Origin: Unio delphinus
Taxonomy: Eukaryota; Mollusca; Bivalvia; Unionida; Unionidae
Direction: 5' to 3'
Length of the DNA: 64,000 bases
Assembly: GCA_029339505.1 (NCBI GenBank)
Contig: JAQISU010000166.1
Location: 4,669,501-4,733,500 of the forward strand
The position numbers and the translations under genes are program-made. This document shows positions 1-11,704 of the stretch, one piece after another. The first letter of the stretch is position 1; each line of letters starts with the position of its first letter. The notes below the pieces were generated by a model that worked only from the letters and a program-made list of their open reading frames with translations, was not told the DNA's origin and did not search any database.

Positions 1-75
1 AGGCTGTGATGGGGGTGCCTGTTCAGCTAATGTTGATTCAAGATCCTGAAGAATTACATTCCTGTTGCTTCGTAT
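1..75 (-). CDS. NRF1: NRF1 exon (partial, continues beyond window)
   Basis: This is the most downstream NRF1 exon visible. On the minus strand it follows a pyrimidine-rich acceptor (cccttttctag at 76-86) and reads in frame from the previous exon. It encodes the residues after the conserved ENV(V/I)R segment, including ILQDLESTLAEQAPPSQP, which match the vertebrate NRF1 segment just before its central DNA-binding/dimerisation region. The frame is open to base 1, so the exon is cut by the window edge. NRF1 is a nuclear transcription factor that binds GC-rich palindromic promoter sites and controls nuclear genes for mitochondria and cell growth. The rest of the DNA-binding region and the activation domain must lie to the left. 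Confidence 0.85.
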   Translation of the reverse strand, partial: MRSNRNVILQDLESTLAEQAPPSQP

Positions 76-665
76 CTAGAAAAGGGACATTCAATTAACA
101 GAACTTGTTCACAACTTAATATCATCTAACAATTATTCAAAATTGTCAACTAATATGAACCAAGGCAAAATATAATGAAATGTGACAACCATCCATCCTA
201 CATAAAGTCCTTTTTGCTTAAGATCACACTGACTTTGAATAAGCAAATGTGAAAGGCAGAAGCCATTGCCTGCATAGTGAACCAGTGCAAACAAGTGAAC
301 ACCAAAAATAGTGGAATTGTTGACACAGTTGTTGCTGCCTCTACCATTGGAATTCTGACCAAAATATTTTGATTTTCTACTAACTGGATTCAACAAAAAA
401 ACTGATGACTGATTATATTACAATTTTTTACAACATTCAAATAGATGACTAGACAGATAATACGAAAGTTTAGTATCAGTAACAATAAAGTGAACTCACA
501 TTATAATTGGTATTCTTTTCAATGGTATTGTTTGGTTTAGTGGGTAAATGAACTGAATGAACATCTTGGAAGATGATAAAACAATGCAGACTGTTTAATC
601 TTAAAAAAAATTACCCAAAATTACAGAATCTGAAAAAAGGTCAACTGCATGTGTAAATATCTCAC

Positions 666-798
666 CACATTCTCTAAGGGTTGGGATCCAAAGACCTTGA
701 ACATCTGCATTGACTGCATTTTGCCAGGTGTGCAGCACAGTACTACAGCTTGCTGACCAACACGGGTTGTATATTCATCGATTGTGTGTCGCAGCTTC
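666..798 (-). CDS. NRF1: NRF1 exon encoding start of DNA-binding region
   Basis: This 133-nt internal exon has acceptor ...attattag before 798 and donor GTGAGA after 666. It completes an Arg codon split with the previous exon and then encodes KLRHTIDEYTTRVGQQAVV, followed by CCTPGK and FKVFGSQPLENV. The DEYTTRVGQQA and FKVFG..PLENV blocks are hallmarks of the NRF1 / P3A2 / erect-wing family. Phase is conserved with both neighbours (1 nt carried in, codon boundary at the end). Relative to vertebrates, the linker around CCTPGKMQSMQMFKVF differs by a few residues. The identification rests on strong block identity across three exons in correct order, so confidence is high. Confidence 0.93.
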
Positions 799-879
799 CT
801 AATAATGGAAGATACAACCGCCTGGTCACTGCAATTATAGCTAGCATAAAAATAACAAACATAACAGCAAAACACTATG

Positions 880-1108
880 AACTTCTGTACTGTCTGTACT
901 TGTTCATACTTTCTATGAATTTTGTACTGTCTGTACTTGTTCATACTTTCTATGAATTTTTGTACTGTCTGTAATTGTTAATACTTTCTATGAATTTTTG
1001 TACTGTCTGTAATTGTTAATACTTTCTATGAATTTTTGTACTGTCAGTACTTGTTCATACTTTCTATGAACTTCTGTACTTTCTGCAATTCTTTATACTT
1101 TCTTACTT
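880..1108. repeat. 38-bp minisatellite in NRF1 intron
   Basis: Five to six tandem copies of a roughly 38-bp unit built around TACTGTCTGTACTTGTTCAT and TTTCTATGAA, with small variants (AATTGTTAAT for ACTTGTTCAT). It lies just upstream of the acceptor for the exon at 666-798. Confidence 0.85.
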
Positions 1109-1806
1109 AATCAATCTGTATTGCATGAGTAAAAGTTGAGAAAAACCACAATATGGAAAAGCAATCATGGGATCAAGGAGACTGACCAGGCCTCTTGTGG
1201 GTCTAAGGCAAAGCTCAGGTGGGGGGGGGGGGTCTGTGGAGCAAAGTGTTGTCAATTCTTTTTTTTAAAGCAGTAATTTTGACTATATTTTTGCATGAAA
1301 ATGTAATTGAACAATCCATATTTGTTTCTTTAATATGAAGCATACAACAAATTAATAATTAACACATACATTTCTCATTGTAAATTAAGGGGGAAAAAAT
1401 GTGATTTCTCTATCTCCAAACAATTATTAAGACAACAAATTAGATAATATCTGCTAATAATATCCCCATACATGTACATGTATTTCAGAAATGCTCTACC
1501 ACTAACTGTAAGTCATCAAAAAAGGAAATGTGTAACTGCATTGGACAACTAAAAAAATCCCAAGATAATGCATTGTTATATCTGCTGTTATATAAACACC
1601 AACTAACAGAAAGCCTAAATAATTGTTAATGACAAGACACTATTTCTGTGGCCTGGAAAAATGTATTTCCATCTCTTGCTGTCATTTGCAAGCTATACAT
1701 AAAAACTGTGCATACAAAGGAGTAATACATTTTTCATATGCCCTCAATTGGTTAAAGTGACATTGGTAAAGGTACATCATCTCTGAAGCTTGTTCCAAAT
1801 ACAAAC

Positions 1807-1921
1807 CTGAGAAGCCTAGTCTGTTGTCTTTTCCTGCGTGATGGATTAGTTTCAAAGAAATGAGGATGTTTCCTCTTCCTGCTTGACACTATGGCAGCAG
1901 CAGCAGCAACTCCTATTGGAC
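1807..1921 (-). CDS. NRF1: NRF1 exon with Ala run and nuclear-localisation basic region
   Basis: This 115-nt exon lies between acceptor ...gatgacag (before 1921) and donor GTTTGT (after 1807). It encodes GPIGVAAAAAIVSSRKRKH followed by PHFFETNPSRRKRQQTRLL. The (A)5 run comes from a GCT repeat and the two basic clusters (RKRK, RRKRQQ) match the NRF1 nuclear-localisation and basic region. Vertebrate NRF1 has Ile where this copy has Arg in NPSRRKRQQ. Both junction codons are split (Gly at the start, Arg at the end) and fit the neighbouring exons exactly. The exon therefore belongs to the same transcript as the exons at 666-798 and 5114-5273. Confidence 0.93.
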
Positions 1922-2111
1922 CTGTCATCAATCAGTAATATATTAGATTATTTTATTCATCACAAGGCAAAATTCAAGCAATGTTTATTTTTCTTTTCTT
2001 CTTGTTTTACAACAGAAACCCCTAAGCAAAATTCAAATAGATAAGTTTACAATATCACATGCCTGACACCCACATGCTAAAGTATGCAAGGTACCTGCTC
2101 ATATTTAAGTC

Positions 2112-2115
<4 letters not shown>

Positions 2116-2182
<67 letters not shown>
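2116..2182. repeat. (GA)n microsatellite
   Basis: An uninterrupted GA dinucleotide array of about 67 bp in an NRF1 intron. The Arg-Glu frame it creates is not a gene. Confidence 0.98.
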
Positions 2183-2184
<2 letters not shown>

Positions 2185-3198
2185 CTTCAGCTCTCAAAAC
2201 AGTACTAATAGTAGCATCTTTTTTTCATGTTTACCTCATTCTTCTATTAAAAACTGCACCCATTTTCTTTCATCTATCAATACATTCTTTTACAAGATAC
2301 AAGATTAACTTTTAAAGTCTGTAGTTTCTATCTGGTCAGATCACATTTTCTTTTGCAGACATAATAATGACAATAGTTACTGTTTACAGTTTTGACAAAT
2401 AGGAAATAAATAGTATTATCTTATCTGGTACATTGAATCATACTATATATATATATAAATATAGCAGTTTCAAAGTCCTGCCCTATCCAGGCAATTTTGA
2501 GCAACAAATATCTTGAGACTGCCAACTTGTCAAAGACTGTTTAGATGCCTATCACTGATTTCAAGGTAACTGATAACTAGTAATATTTTCACTTTGGAAT
2601 TTCTTCAACAAGTATGTTTGGAAACAAAAGGCACTCATCTCTTAACAATTAGCCAACTGAACACCTTTTACTCGATTCCTTTGCCAACACTGATTGCAAA
2701 CAAGTTTTATAAATAACTGAATAATATAAGATATTTTAATTATGTTAGATACACTTGTAGCATTCTCAGTGTTTGATTAGTCAACTGAAAACTGTTGACT
2801 TACCACATCACTGTGACCACTAATTTGGATATCAAAACAGACTTAGTACTTAATTAGGTTCACACAGAAATCTACATGAGGAATGTGCTTAATCAACACT
2901 TTTAACATTTCAATATACAGTGGCATATTGCATTTATGATGATAATTTAGGATGATAACTGAATTAAAAATTACATAGTTAAATGGTATTTTTTTTTCTA
3001 GAAGTGTTGCTGCCATTGGCATTAATGACCTTAAAAATTGTTGATAATTTATAATGTATTCTAATTTACAGTATACTGAATTCTTTTCATATTATATATA
3101 CATGTACTTTTGGGATATTTTATAGGAAAAACTAGGATCCACTTCTACCCCTACATTGTCCAGTTGCAATATTCACACATATAATGTGAGATCATGGA

Positions 3199-3200
<2 letters not shown>

Positions 3201-3229
<29 letters not shown>

Positions 3230-3239
3230 TGTATGTATG

Positions 3240-3311
<72 letters not shown>
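3201..3311. repeat. (ATGT)n followed by (TA)n
   Basis: A compound microsatellite: a tetranucleotide ATGT array of about 43 bp passes directly into about 68 bp of TA. The same tetra-to-dinucleotide layout recurs near 40.1 and 59.6 kb. Confidence 0.97.
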
Positions 3312-3312
<1 letters not shown>

Positions 3313-3602
3313 CTAAAACAAAATCCTGTGGGTTTTTGCCAAGTGTTAAATTCTACATGTCACGAACATGAATTCCCATGCACCTCAAAGCATTACCTAC
3401 ATCTTTGTACCATCCATGTTTTTTTAAAAATGAGATCATAATCAAGTGGTTCAGGGGCAAGCTCAAGATAATAGGTTCACACAACAATGACTCAAGTCAT
3501 GCTTGGAACAAATTATAATTCTCTAACCTCTCTGATTATGATGAATGTGTTGTATCCATATGATAAGATAATATAACATACAATATAGGATCCAACAGCA
3601 AG

Positions 3603-3848
3603 TTGTTGTAGGGTTTAATGCCATTTTTCAGCACAAGATAGGCTATACATGGTGGCCAGTATTAATGGTGGAGGAAGATCCCAGGAAAACCCCAGAAAGA
3701 ACCACCGACCCACGAGAAGCTACCGGCAAGCTTTCTCACATATCCACATTAGCCAAGCCTGAGACTCCAACCCACGCAGACAGAGGTGAGATGGCAATGA
3801 TCCGGAACGGTGAGTGCTTTAGACCACTCAGCCACTCTGGGAACCTCC
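3603..3848 (-). mobile_element. SINE family B copy (tRNA-derived)
   Basis: In minus orientation it reads from a tRNA-like head (CCCAGAGTGGCTGAGTGG...) with A- and B-box-like motifs. The body contains TTAATACTGGCCACCATGTA and it ends CATTAAACCCTACAACAA. It matches the copies at 7748, 47601 and 48495. Flanks share a short AGCAAG, a weak candidate target-site duplication. Confidence 0.85.
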
Positions 3849-4323
3849 AAAAGCAAGTGCTTTCCTGATTATACTGGTGAAAAACTTACAATTCAATTTC
3901 ATGTATATAACTTGCTTTTCTGAAATAAAATCAGACAGGTCTGTGCACACAGCTGAACTCCAATGTCAGCTTACCTAGTGAGTGACTCTTCATTCACCTA
4001 GAGATCATCATCCATGTTCCATGTTTTCAGGGATAAGCACATGGCAGAATGGGTTAGGGTGCTGATACATGAAAGCTAGGTGATAATGTGCAGTTATTTA
4101 ATGAACTGGTCCAATTCATGTTTGGAATGAATATTAATTCTAATTGATTATTGTTATATATAATTATACCGTGACCCAACTCCACCAATGGTTTATGGGG
4201 GATTCTAAAACAGAGGTTTCAGTTCATTGTAAAAAATGCTGATATTTAAGGAGAAATTAACCAAAAAAGTGATCTTAAGGGAATTCCGATATAGCTGGAG
4301 ATTGGTTTGGAGGGTTTTATTCT

Positions 4324-4324
<1 letters not shown>

Positions 4325-4387
<63 letters not shown>

Positions 4388-4388
4388 C
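4325..4388. repeat. (GT)n/(TA)n compound microsatellite
   Basis: A GT array passes into TA with one TTTA interruption. Apparent short reading frames across it are low-complexity artefacts. Confidence 0.95.
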
Positions 4389-5055
4389 ACTCATCCATTG
4401 GTCATTTTGACTTCACTTGTACGATAATTCATGTCCAAAGAAATATGGGATGACATGAACAAAAATCCTGTACATTCATCACTTTTAGCCCATATCTTGC
4501 TACAATGGTACAGAGAGAGAGAGAGAAAAAGAGAGAGAGGCATATGGACAATTAATTAATGTCATATTTAATTAATAATAATCGATTTTTAGGAAGATTA
4601 TTGTATGTTTAAGAAACAAAAACAAAAACAAAACATTAAATACATCACAGTATGTGTACCATGTAATCAAAGAATTTACTGTATATCAACATGGTTTGCA
4701 ACTTTGTATCATTGATCAACGCCATTCATAAATCAAAAGGCAAGTGCACACCTATTGTTATGGCAAACCATACTCTTGTTACTTGGTGTAATTTCTATTT
4801 CAACATTTTAATCCAGCCTAAATTATTTTTCTCTCTCACTCCACATTTCTGAATAGTTTGTTATGCATGAGAGGGAAGGGGTAGGGAAAACAAAATCAGA
4901 AATTCATTTATAAAACAATGATTATTAATATTTTTATCATTATTTCCATATGTTACTAATGATTAATGTGTGGAAACGTATCATTATCTAGATTAAACTG
5001 CAGATGGTCACTACAATGTTTATAAATATTATTGCACCATGGGCGGATCACAATT

Positions 5056-5059
<4 letters not shown>

Positions 5060-5098
<39 letters not shown>
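5060..5098. repeat. (TA)n microsatellite beside a splice donor
   Basis: About 39 bp of TA, beginning about 15 nt downstream (minus strand) of the donor of the NRF1 exon at 5114-5273. Confidence 0.95.
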
Positions 5099-5101
<3 letters not shown>

Positions 5102-5113
5102 TTGAAAAATTAC

Positions 5114-5273
5114 CAGCTGCTGCAAGCTGTGATGTCACATCATCATTCACTGAAGAACTCAACAAATCTGATGTGTCAAAGCTGTCACTTTCTGGAGAGC
5201 TGGGTTCAGACAGGTCATCCACCATCATGTCACCAGCACTCATGTGTCCCGAGTTCATTGACAGGGAGTTCAT
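5114..5273 (-). CDS. NRF1: NRF1 N-terminal acidic/Ser-rich coding exon
   Basis: On the minus strand an ATG at 5273 opens a 53-codon segment rich in Ser and Asp. It includes DDLSEPSSPESDSFDTSDLL and ends VTSQLAAA plus one base of Gly before donor GTAATT. The SSPE/D..SDxL and LAAAG pattern matches the N-terminal acidic segment of NRF1, which in vertebrates is phosphorylated by CK2. The frame remains open upstream of 5273 (through about 5310), so the true start may be further upstream, via an acceptor such as ...ggactttag at about 5296. I chose 5273 because it is the first ATG in this exon. A TA microsatellite begins only about 15 nt inside the downstream intron. Confidence 0.8.
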
Positions 5274-7304
5274 TGCGGAATGGGATGTAATCAGTCTAAA
5301 GTCCTTGCAGAAACATTTTGGAAGTAAAGTTTGATACCGATAGTCCTGAATAACAAGGAAAATCTAATGATTATATTACTGTATACAAATAAGCCTGCTC
5401 AGCTGACCACCTGTATTTACATATACCTGTGTATAAAGACTACTTTTGCGAAGACCACTGAGGTGGTCACCAAAATGGTCGTCATACACAGTTTTGACTG
5501 TATCTGTATTTAAATGGAGAAGCTGTCATTTTTTATCCGATAACAACTGATACAATAACTTTGGATAAAAGTTCTCTAAATGTGTAACTGTAAATAATCC
5601 CAGCAAAGGTTCCATTCCAAATGTTGGAGGGTAATTACATACAAAACGCTGCAAACTCCAATGACTGAAGAGAAAAAATGTGGAAAAAGGCACAATAATA
5701 AAAATGGCCAAAAATGAATATTGGACCCCACTTCAATCAACATGATCAATTCCATCCTACTTTTAATTTTTATGTGCTTGACCCATGGACAACTGCCCTT
5801 GGAAAGTAGTCACTAATCTCCAACTTATCAAATGTCCTTTTAAACTAATTTTTTTATGACATTTAAAAAATAATCAGTTTTAGTAGTCTTTTTGCTCACT
5901 AACCTGCTACAAGTATTACATATAAATAAGTCATTGGATAGCTTTTATAAACTGTAATTCACTCTAAATTTAAGCGAAGACATGAAATTGTAATAAATTG
6001 TTTAAAAACATTGATGCAGTATAAAACAAAGGGTATGGTGACTAAGATGGGTGTGATTTGTATTTGAGATCCCTGGTCAAAAGGGTCAACTAAAATCACA
6101 GACTCTTTTGCAGTTTTCATTAATATGTTATGGATAATTGCATAAGAACAGGTGTTAAGTCAATAACTTCTGTAATTTGCATGCTAGAAATACAACTAGT
6201 GTCAACACACAAAACAATATCACCCTTCTAATGTCAAAAGAATAAAAGACCATCAAGTTTAAGTGTGTATTTGCATAATCAGCCAGCCTTCTGCAGCTAG
6301 GTAGTTACAAACCATATGCATGCCATCTTTATACCATTTCACTGTTGTTCTTCTTTCCACTTTTACACTGTTACATCTTTATTAAAATAAATAAAGCAAA
6401 TTGAATAATCTGAATTGATCCAACGAGCTATAATTTGTCATAATTAACAAAAATTTTATTTCTCTATTTTAGCAGCAACTAGATTCCTTGTTCTACTAAT
6501 ATTAAACATGAAAAGAATGGACTAAAATATACAGTAACATCTGAAATAATGTCCCAAAAGGTATTTTCCTTAATTCTTGCTTTCTTAGACTTCACAAATC
6601 TTTCCCATTTAATTCAAATCAATGTCAAAGGTAACAAATCTGCTAAAAACAACCGTGTCAAGTAAATGAAATAAGCTAAAGAGTCAGAACTTAAATTTGT
6701 ACACGATACATCGACATGTAAATTAAGTGATACATATCTACTAGTTAGAGTACTTGTGCTTACATAGGTATTGGCATGTATTAGGGTTTTAGTGATATGT
6801 GCTGATATATTGTCCATAAATAAGTTGCTTTTATGAAGCATAATTCTCCCACAATAGGACCAAATTTAAAAAAAAAAAATCTGCAAATTTTAATCTAAAA
6901 ATGTTTGTTGCTGATACACCAAAAACATAAAAGAGGCCGAGCCCTTGAAGTATCATTACACATTAAAAAAAGTATGTTTCATATATGTTAAAAACATGCT
7001 GTCAAATGAGAATGTTTGAGATATTTCAATCCATCAGATAATTAGAAAAGTTATTGGTCTTTGTTTTTTATCAAAAGATTTAATCATGATGATGTTTGTC
7101 TGCATTGATTCTATGTAATCCTGCCATACAGAACTGGATCAGAATGACGAGTCACATGACTTTACATAACCACAGTATGCAGCTACATGTCCAACAGTTT
7201 CATAAAAGTCATCCCAAACTCATCAGACTTTGCCATACTTAAATAGTCAAACTATTGTCAATGTAGTCAAGGCATCCACGAAGCTTTGGTGGCTCTGCGG
7301 TTAA

Positions 7305-8018
7305 GAATGTCACTATTGCAATCAGAAGTGTGGGTTAAATTCTGCCCTTACCAAGCTTAGGGGTTCAAAATGTCATACTAGTGATCAGTAAGCTTGGGTT
7401 AAAGTTCAAAATGTCATACTTGTAATCAGTAAGTGTGGGTTAAATTTCTGCCCTTACCAAGCCTAGGGGTTTAAAATGGCATACTAGTGATCAGTAAGTG
7501 TGGGTTAAAGTTCAAAATGTCATACTTGTAATCAGTAAGTGTGGGTTAAATTTCTGCCCTTACCAAGCCTAGGGGTTTAAAATGTCATACTAGTGATCAG
7601 TAAGCTTGAGTTAAAGTTCAAAATGTCATACTTGTAATCAGTAAGTGTGGGTTAAATTTCTGCCCTTACCAAGCCTAGGTGTTCAAAATGGCACACCAGT
7701 GATCAGTAAGTGTGGGTTAAAGTTCAAAATGTCGTACTTGCAATCAGTTGTTGTTGTAGTAGGGTTTAATGCCATTTTAAGCACAATATAGGCTATACAT
7801 GGCAGCCAGTATTAATGGTGGAGAAAGAAGCCAGGAAAAATACCAGAAAGAACCACAGACCCACGAGCTTTCTCACATACCTACATTGGCTGAATGTGAG
7901 ACTCGAACCCACGCAGACAGAGGTAAGATGGCAGGTATCTGTAACGGATAGCACTTAGGACAACTCAGCCACTCGGGGCCCCCTTGCAATCAGTAAGTGT
8001 GGGTTAAATTTCTGCTCT
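7305..8018. repeat. 106-bp tandem repeat interrupted by a SINE
   Basis: At least four copies of a 106-bp unit, each made of two related halves that carry ATCAGTAAGTGTGGGTTAAA. Starts of TTCAAAATGTCATACTTG recur at about 7405, 7511 and 7617, and near 7722. The last copy is split by a SINE B insertion. Confidence 0.85.
7748..7982 (-). mobile_element. SINE family B copy with perfect 11-bp TSD
   Basis: The insertion is bounded by CTTGCAATCAG at 7737-7747 and again at 7983-7993. It lies inside a 106-bp satellite unit whose sequence resumes exactly after the element. It is a full-length tRNA-derived SINE in minus orientation, with head near 7980 and tail at 7748. The duplication proves retrotransposition into a pre-existing tandem repeat. 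Confidence 0.93.
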
Positions 8019-8639
8019 GTACTGGCACAGATTTCACCCAACTTTTCAACCAAAGTTTCATCTCAAAATTCTGTTCTGGTACACAAGATAAAGTCAAATT
8101 TAATGTCATGATCTCCATACACAATTGTTGATGACATATATTTCATGTATGTAACCTACATTATACAAAGAAAATGAAACTAAAAAATGCAATTTAAAGA
8201 ATGTTCACCCATTCTTTTCCAAGATGGCAGTTTAATAATTGGAAATATCCAAATAATCAAAACGCAATTCCTGTGCCAAATTTCTACTCTAATTTGAGAT
8301 GTTTCATGCAAGTCTAACAATGTGCGAAAGAGTACAAAGCTGGCTACCATTGCGCATCGTTGGACATGGCACCAAAATTACTCCGCTCAATGTACCCCAT
8401 ATTGCATCCTTCTAAACTCAAAATAATTCTGAGCTTCAAATTAATGTCGGTTCAGATCAGTTTATTTACAGACGATCACTAAACCTCACAAATATTTCCA
8501 CTGGATCAAATTTATATATTCTGGGTACATTAACAATTTTACAAGAGGTCTTGCGTCAAATATATGTAATGAAATGTGATGACATGCCTGTTCAAGGCTA
8601 ACTGTTCTGATACTTGTATTAATTGGGCTAATCGAGTAC

Positions 8640-8706
8640 CTGTCTTGACTCTGCACTTCATAAGGTACAATATATGCTTGCAGCTGACTTGGCCATGTTC
8701 GTCCAC
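8640..8706 (-). CDS. candidate upstream NRF1 exon (coding or 5' UTR)
   Basis: A 67-nt segment on the minus strand is bounded by acceptor ...acttgtag and a good donor ACAG|GTACTC. In one frame it is open and has phase 2+63+2, encoding WPSQLQAYIVPYEVQSQD. That frame would join in phase to an acceptor just upstream of the ATG at 5273. It contains no ATG in this frame, so a further upstream coding exon would be needed. Alternatively the segment is a 5' UTR exon. This is inference from splice signals and phase only; I do not recognise homology for these residues. Confidence 0.3.
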
Positions 8707-8830
8707 CTACAAGTTAGAAATTATACTATCACAGGAAGGAACATTATAAATAGTATCAATGATGTTAAAATAGAACGCCAATCAATATTATCGATAACAT
8801 GAACCCCAGTTGAAAATGTGATGTGATGTA

Positions 8831-9137
8831 ATTGGGATTTTTAACGTATCTTTAAGAATTTTTCAGTCATATCGATATGATGTCTGCAATGTGGCAGTTT
8901 ATTGTGATGTCTAGCACTGGGGCATTATGCCACAAACATTCAGCATGATGTTCCACCCAGTCACATTATTATGACACCAGTCCAACCAGTCCTAACACTA
9001 ACCTCTTAATGCTGAACGCCAAGCAAGGCAGCTATTAGCACTATTGTTATAAGTCTTTGATATGATTTGGTTGAGGATCAAACCCAAAACTTCCCACATC
9101 TGAGGTGTTTGCTCTAACCACTAGGCCACAGGAGCAG
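8831..9137 (-). mobile_element. SINE family A copy (tRNA-derived)
   Basis: Minus-strand copy of the 300-bp family: head near 9137 with the A-box-like GGCCTAGTGGTTAGAGC, a B-box region, then a conserved body (GTTAGTGTTAGGACTGG) and a tail in TTAAAAATCC near 8837. More diverged than the 38-kb copies. Confidence 0.88.
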
Positions 9138-9589
9138 TCAATTGTAAATGTAATTGAAGTATGAAAAATAACAGAAATCATATGGAAATAGCTATGAATG
9201 TCTGCAGTGAAACTAACAAAACGATTGTGCTGCACATTTTCTCAACTGAATATCTGGAGAATGAGCATGGATCAATGAAAATTAGTACAAACGTTTTTAA
9301 TGATTCTGTGGGCTAAAGTAAAATAAAAATCAAGCCACAATAATCACAACTGGGACTTTATGCTGATCTGCCATTAGCTCAAACACAAAATAGGAGTAAA
9401 TACCATTAGTTCGCTCAGTTTTAACTTTTACATATAACAATAGGATGGCAATTGTGACCAGGAACTGGTTCATCCCCTGGTTTTTCCACATTAGATTTGA
9501 TGTAGCTTCCAAATTATTCGTTCCATTAACGTATATTTATTACTATGAATTATTGAAATACAAAAAGAAAATACTGCAGTAACAGTAAC

Positions 9590-10160
9590 GACGCATGCAA
9601 ATGTTTATTTATGTACAAGCTCAAAAAGTTCAAGGTCGTGGTCTTCATAATGTGGCGACGCCATCTTGATTTTATTGAATTTTCTACTGATGATGACAAA
9701 ATCTCGGTTTCCCGAAATAATTTCGTGTTAATATTGACACCCGTGGCTAATTTTCATGAGCCAGAAGATAATTCTTCGTTGGCATGGTGTCAACATGCGC
9801 AAAGACTAAAAAACCCAAAAATTATGAATGCGTCTGCGCTTGGACTTGCGCGCATCAGTCACTGCTGGCACATAAAATGTCGGCGTGTGGAATTTCCCGC
9901 GACTTTTGTTAAACTTAAAGCACTCATAAACTATCACGAAAACTTGGGAAAATACTATATTAAAGATATTATGAACAGATTTAAGAGCATTACCATCAAT
10001 AATATCACCCACCTTGTAGTATACTTCCGAATTGTCGTTTGTCGATATATATTCTTCCGCCAATCAATTTCTATGTAGTTGCGGTTGTTCGGTCCTGTAT
10101 TGAATTTTGGTACACAACAAATAGTGCAAATGATCCTCGAAGGAGGACATTATTGACGAC
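9590..10160. promoter_or_regulatory. CpG-richer interval, possible NRF1 promoter
   Basis: Compared with the flanks this interval is richer in CpG and in housekeeping-promoter motifs. It has a YY1-like GCCATCTTG at about 9660, an octamer-like ATGCAAAT at about 9594, an NRF1-like half palindrome (CATGCGCA) near 9794, and GCGC-rich sequence near 9835-9860. It lies upstream of the minus-strand NRF1 exons. Open frames exist on both strands but lack a convincing ATG, so I read it as regulatory or 5' UTR sequence rather than a gene. Confidence 0.35.
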
Positions 10161-10384
10161 GCTAATTTCGACTACATCCAACTCATTGATTTTTGTTTGA
10201 GATTATCAGCACAGTTAAAGGGGTGAAATATAACATTAGGTGATCTATATGGAGGTGAAGAGACAAAATTAAATAATTCCTCCTCCTACGTAATAATAAG
10301 CTTTTGGCGCTATTTCATTTTAATTGCCTGTGGTCACAAGATCTGAGAAGTTTTTAAAAAATACTACAAAAATTTACAATATCC

Positions 10385-10579
10385 CAGAGGCGTAGCTGGG
10401 GGGTGGCAGGGGGGGGGGGGTAAATATGTCCCTGGGCGCCAAGGTACAGGGGCACCAAAATGAGGCTTGCAACGTTACATTATAATGAGTAAACAAGGGT
10501 AATAAATCGGTCACAAGATCGCTGGGGCGCCAATTTTATAGTTCGTCCCCGGGCGCAAAATATCATCGCTACGCCTCTG
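10385..10579. mobile_element. hAT-like MITE (195 bp)
   Basis: The terminal inverted repeats are CAGAGGCGTAGC at 10385 and its complement GCTACGCCTCTG ending at 10579. They are flanked by 8-bp near-identical duplications (CAATATCC at 10377-10384, AAATATCC at 10580-10587). The ends and the 8-bp duplication fit hAT non-autonomous elements. The interior is non-coding and carries a poly-G run. Confidence 0.9.
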
Positions 10580-11068
10580 AAATATCCCCACCCATCCATC
10601 CTCGTAACATACATAAAAAATAATTCCTGTTAATGGTCTTTAAATCCTAGCGGCCGCGCTCTGGTGGAGATTTAAGAGAAGTCCCAGGGATGTGATGGTA
10701 CGGCAGGTGTGTGAAAGGAGAGAACGTCACGGCAAGTCTAATCTTAGATATCGCATTGCAAAAATGTGAAAATTTATTGGAGAAAGTCAGGAAACTATTA
10801 AACAGGTTAACAATACAGTAAATTCAATTTTTATTATTTTTTTTAGAAACGAAACAACATAAAACATGGGAAAATTGGAGAGAAACATGTGAGCTTGCTT
10901 TCTATACACAATCGCGCTTGTCTCGCGCGCTATACATGAAGCTATACATATTTTTTTTAAAAACTAAAATGATTTATAATAACGGTCATATTAAAACTCA
11001 GAACTATATTATTTCTACTAGGTCCCAACCTCTTGCCAATGCACCCCCCCCCCCCAAAAAAAAAAAAG

Positions 11069-11690
11069 AAATACAGGAGCGTGTGTGGCATTCTTAAAAT
11101 GCACAAACTTCAATACGTTTTAGCTCCACGGTACAAGCTGAAACTGTACGCGCTGGTGGTTCGTGGACCTCTGTTGTTTCGAAGGCCCGATTTTCGAGAC
11201 GGAAATTACATTCACGTTTATCAGACTGAAGAGAATTTCGATAGCATTACCAGCATCACTGGGTTTATCGAATACTCGTATTACTGTGAGAAATGTAACC
11301 AAAGATTTTCTAGTCGAGAGCAACACATTCATTGCACAGAGAGAGAATACAGTACTACTTGGCGTTTAAACCTTACATCCCCAAAGGCAAAGAACAAATT
11401 CATTGGTTTTCGTTATGCGAAACCATGTTAGTCCTAAACGCTCCGAACAACTGCACATCAGACTAGGTCAACACCAGAAAAGTACTTGCCAATTATTACG
11501 ATGATGCTCTACCTGTTGATATTTCGTTTGCACGAGATAAATAAAACCCGCAAATGCACACATTTGTCCAGGGAAGAAGTGAGGCCGTAAGGAGAAAAAG
11601 TTGAAGACCAAGAAAAAGACAAAAGTGGACTTCATCTGTTCTGATTTCGAATGTATGCAAGAGAACAACCTTCACATCCATACTTTCTGC
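11069..11690 (+). pseudogene. Polinton family B DNA polymerase, N-terminal fragment
   Basis: Conceptual translation, with at least one frameshift, gives a basic N-terminal segment, then a zinc-binding block YYCEKCNQRFSSREQHIHC (about 11280-11337). After a frame change it gives a Lys-rich stretch and an Exo I-like motif SDFEC (Asp codon at 11642) followed by a QENNLHIH segment. The order Zn-ribbon then Exo I with D-x-E is that of the long Polinton-type, protein-primed polymerases. No polymerase palm motifs follow; the sequence passes into unrelated DNA and then a LINE fragment. It differs from the polymerase at 23.6-25.0 kb, so it comes from a different element lineage. Confidence 0.55.
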
Positions 11691-11704
11691 GATGATCGTA
11701 GAGC

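Larger units (their letters stand above)
5299..8639. other. probable NRF1 5' intron / upstream region, mostly unique
   Basis: AT-rich DNA with no recognisable coding segment. It holds the 106-bp tandem repeat and a SINE B copy (listed separately). The rest shows no repeats or RNA genes that I can support. Confidence 0.5.

Noticed and set aside
9806..10063. 85-codon minus-strand frame near the putative NRF1 promoter
   Set aside because: It begins at TTG directly after a stop and has no ATG, so it is not a supported coding exon.
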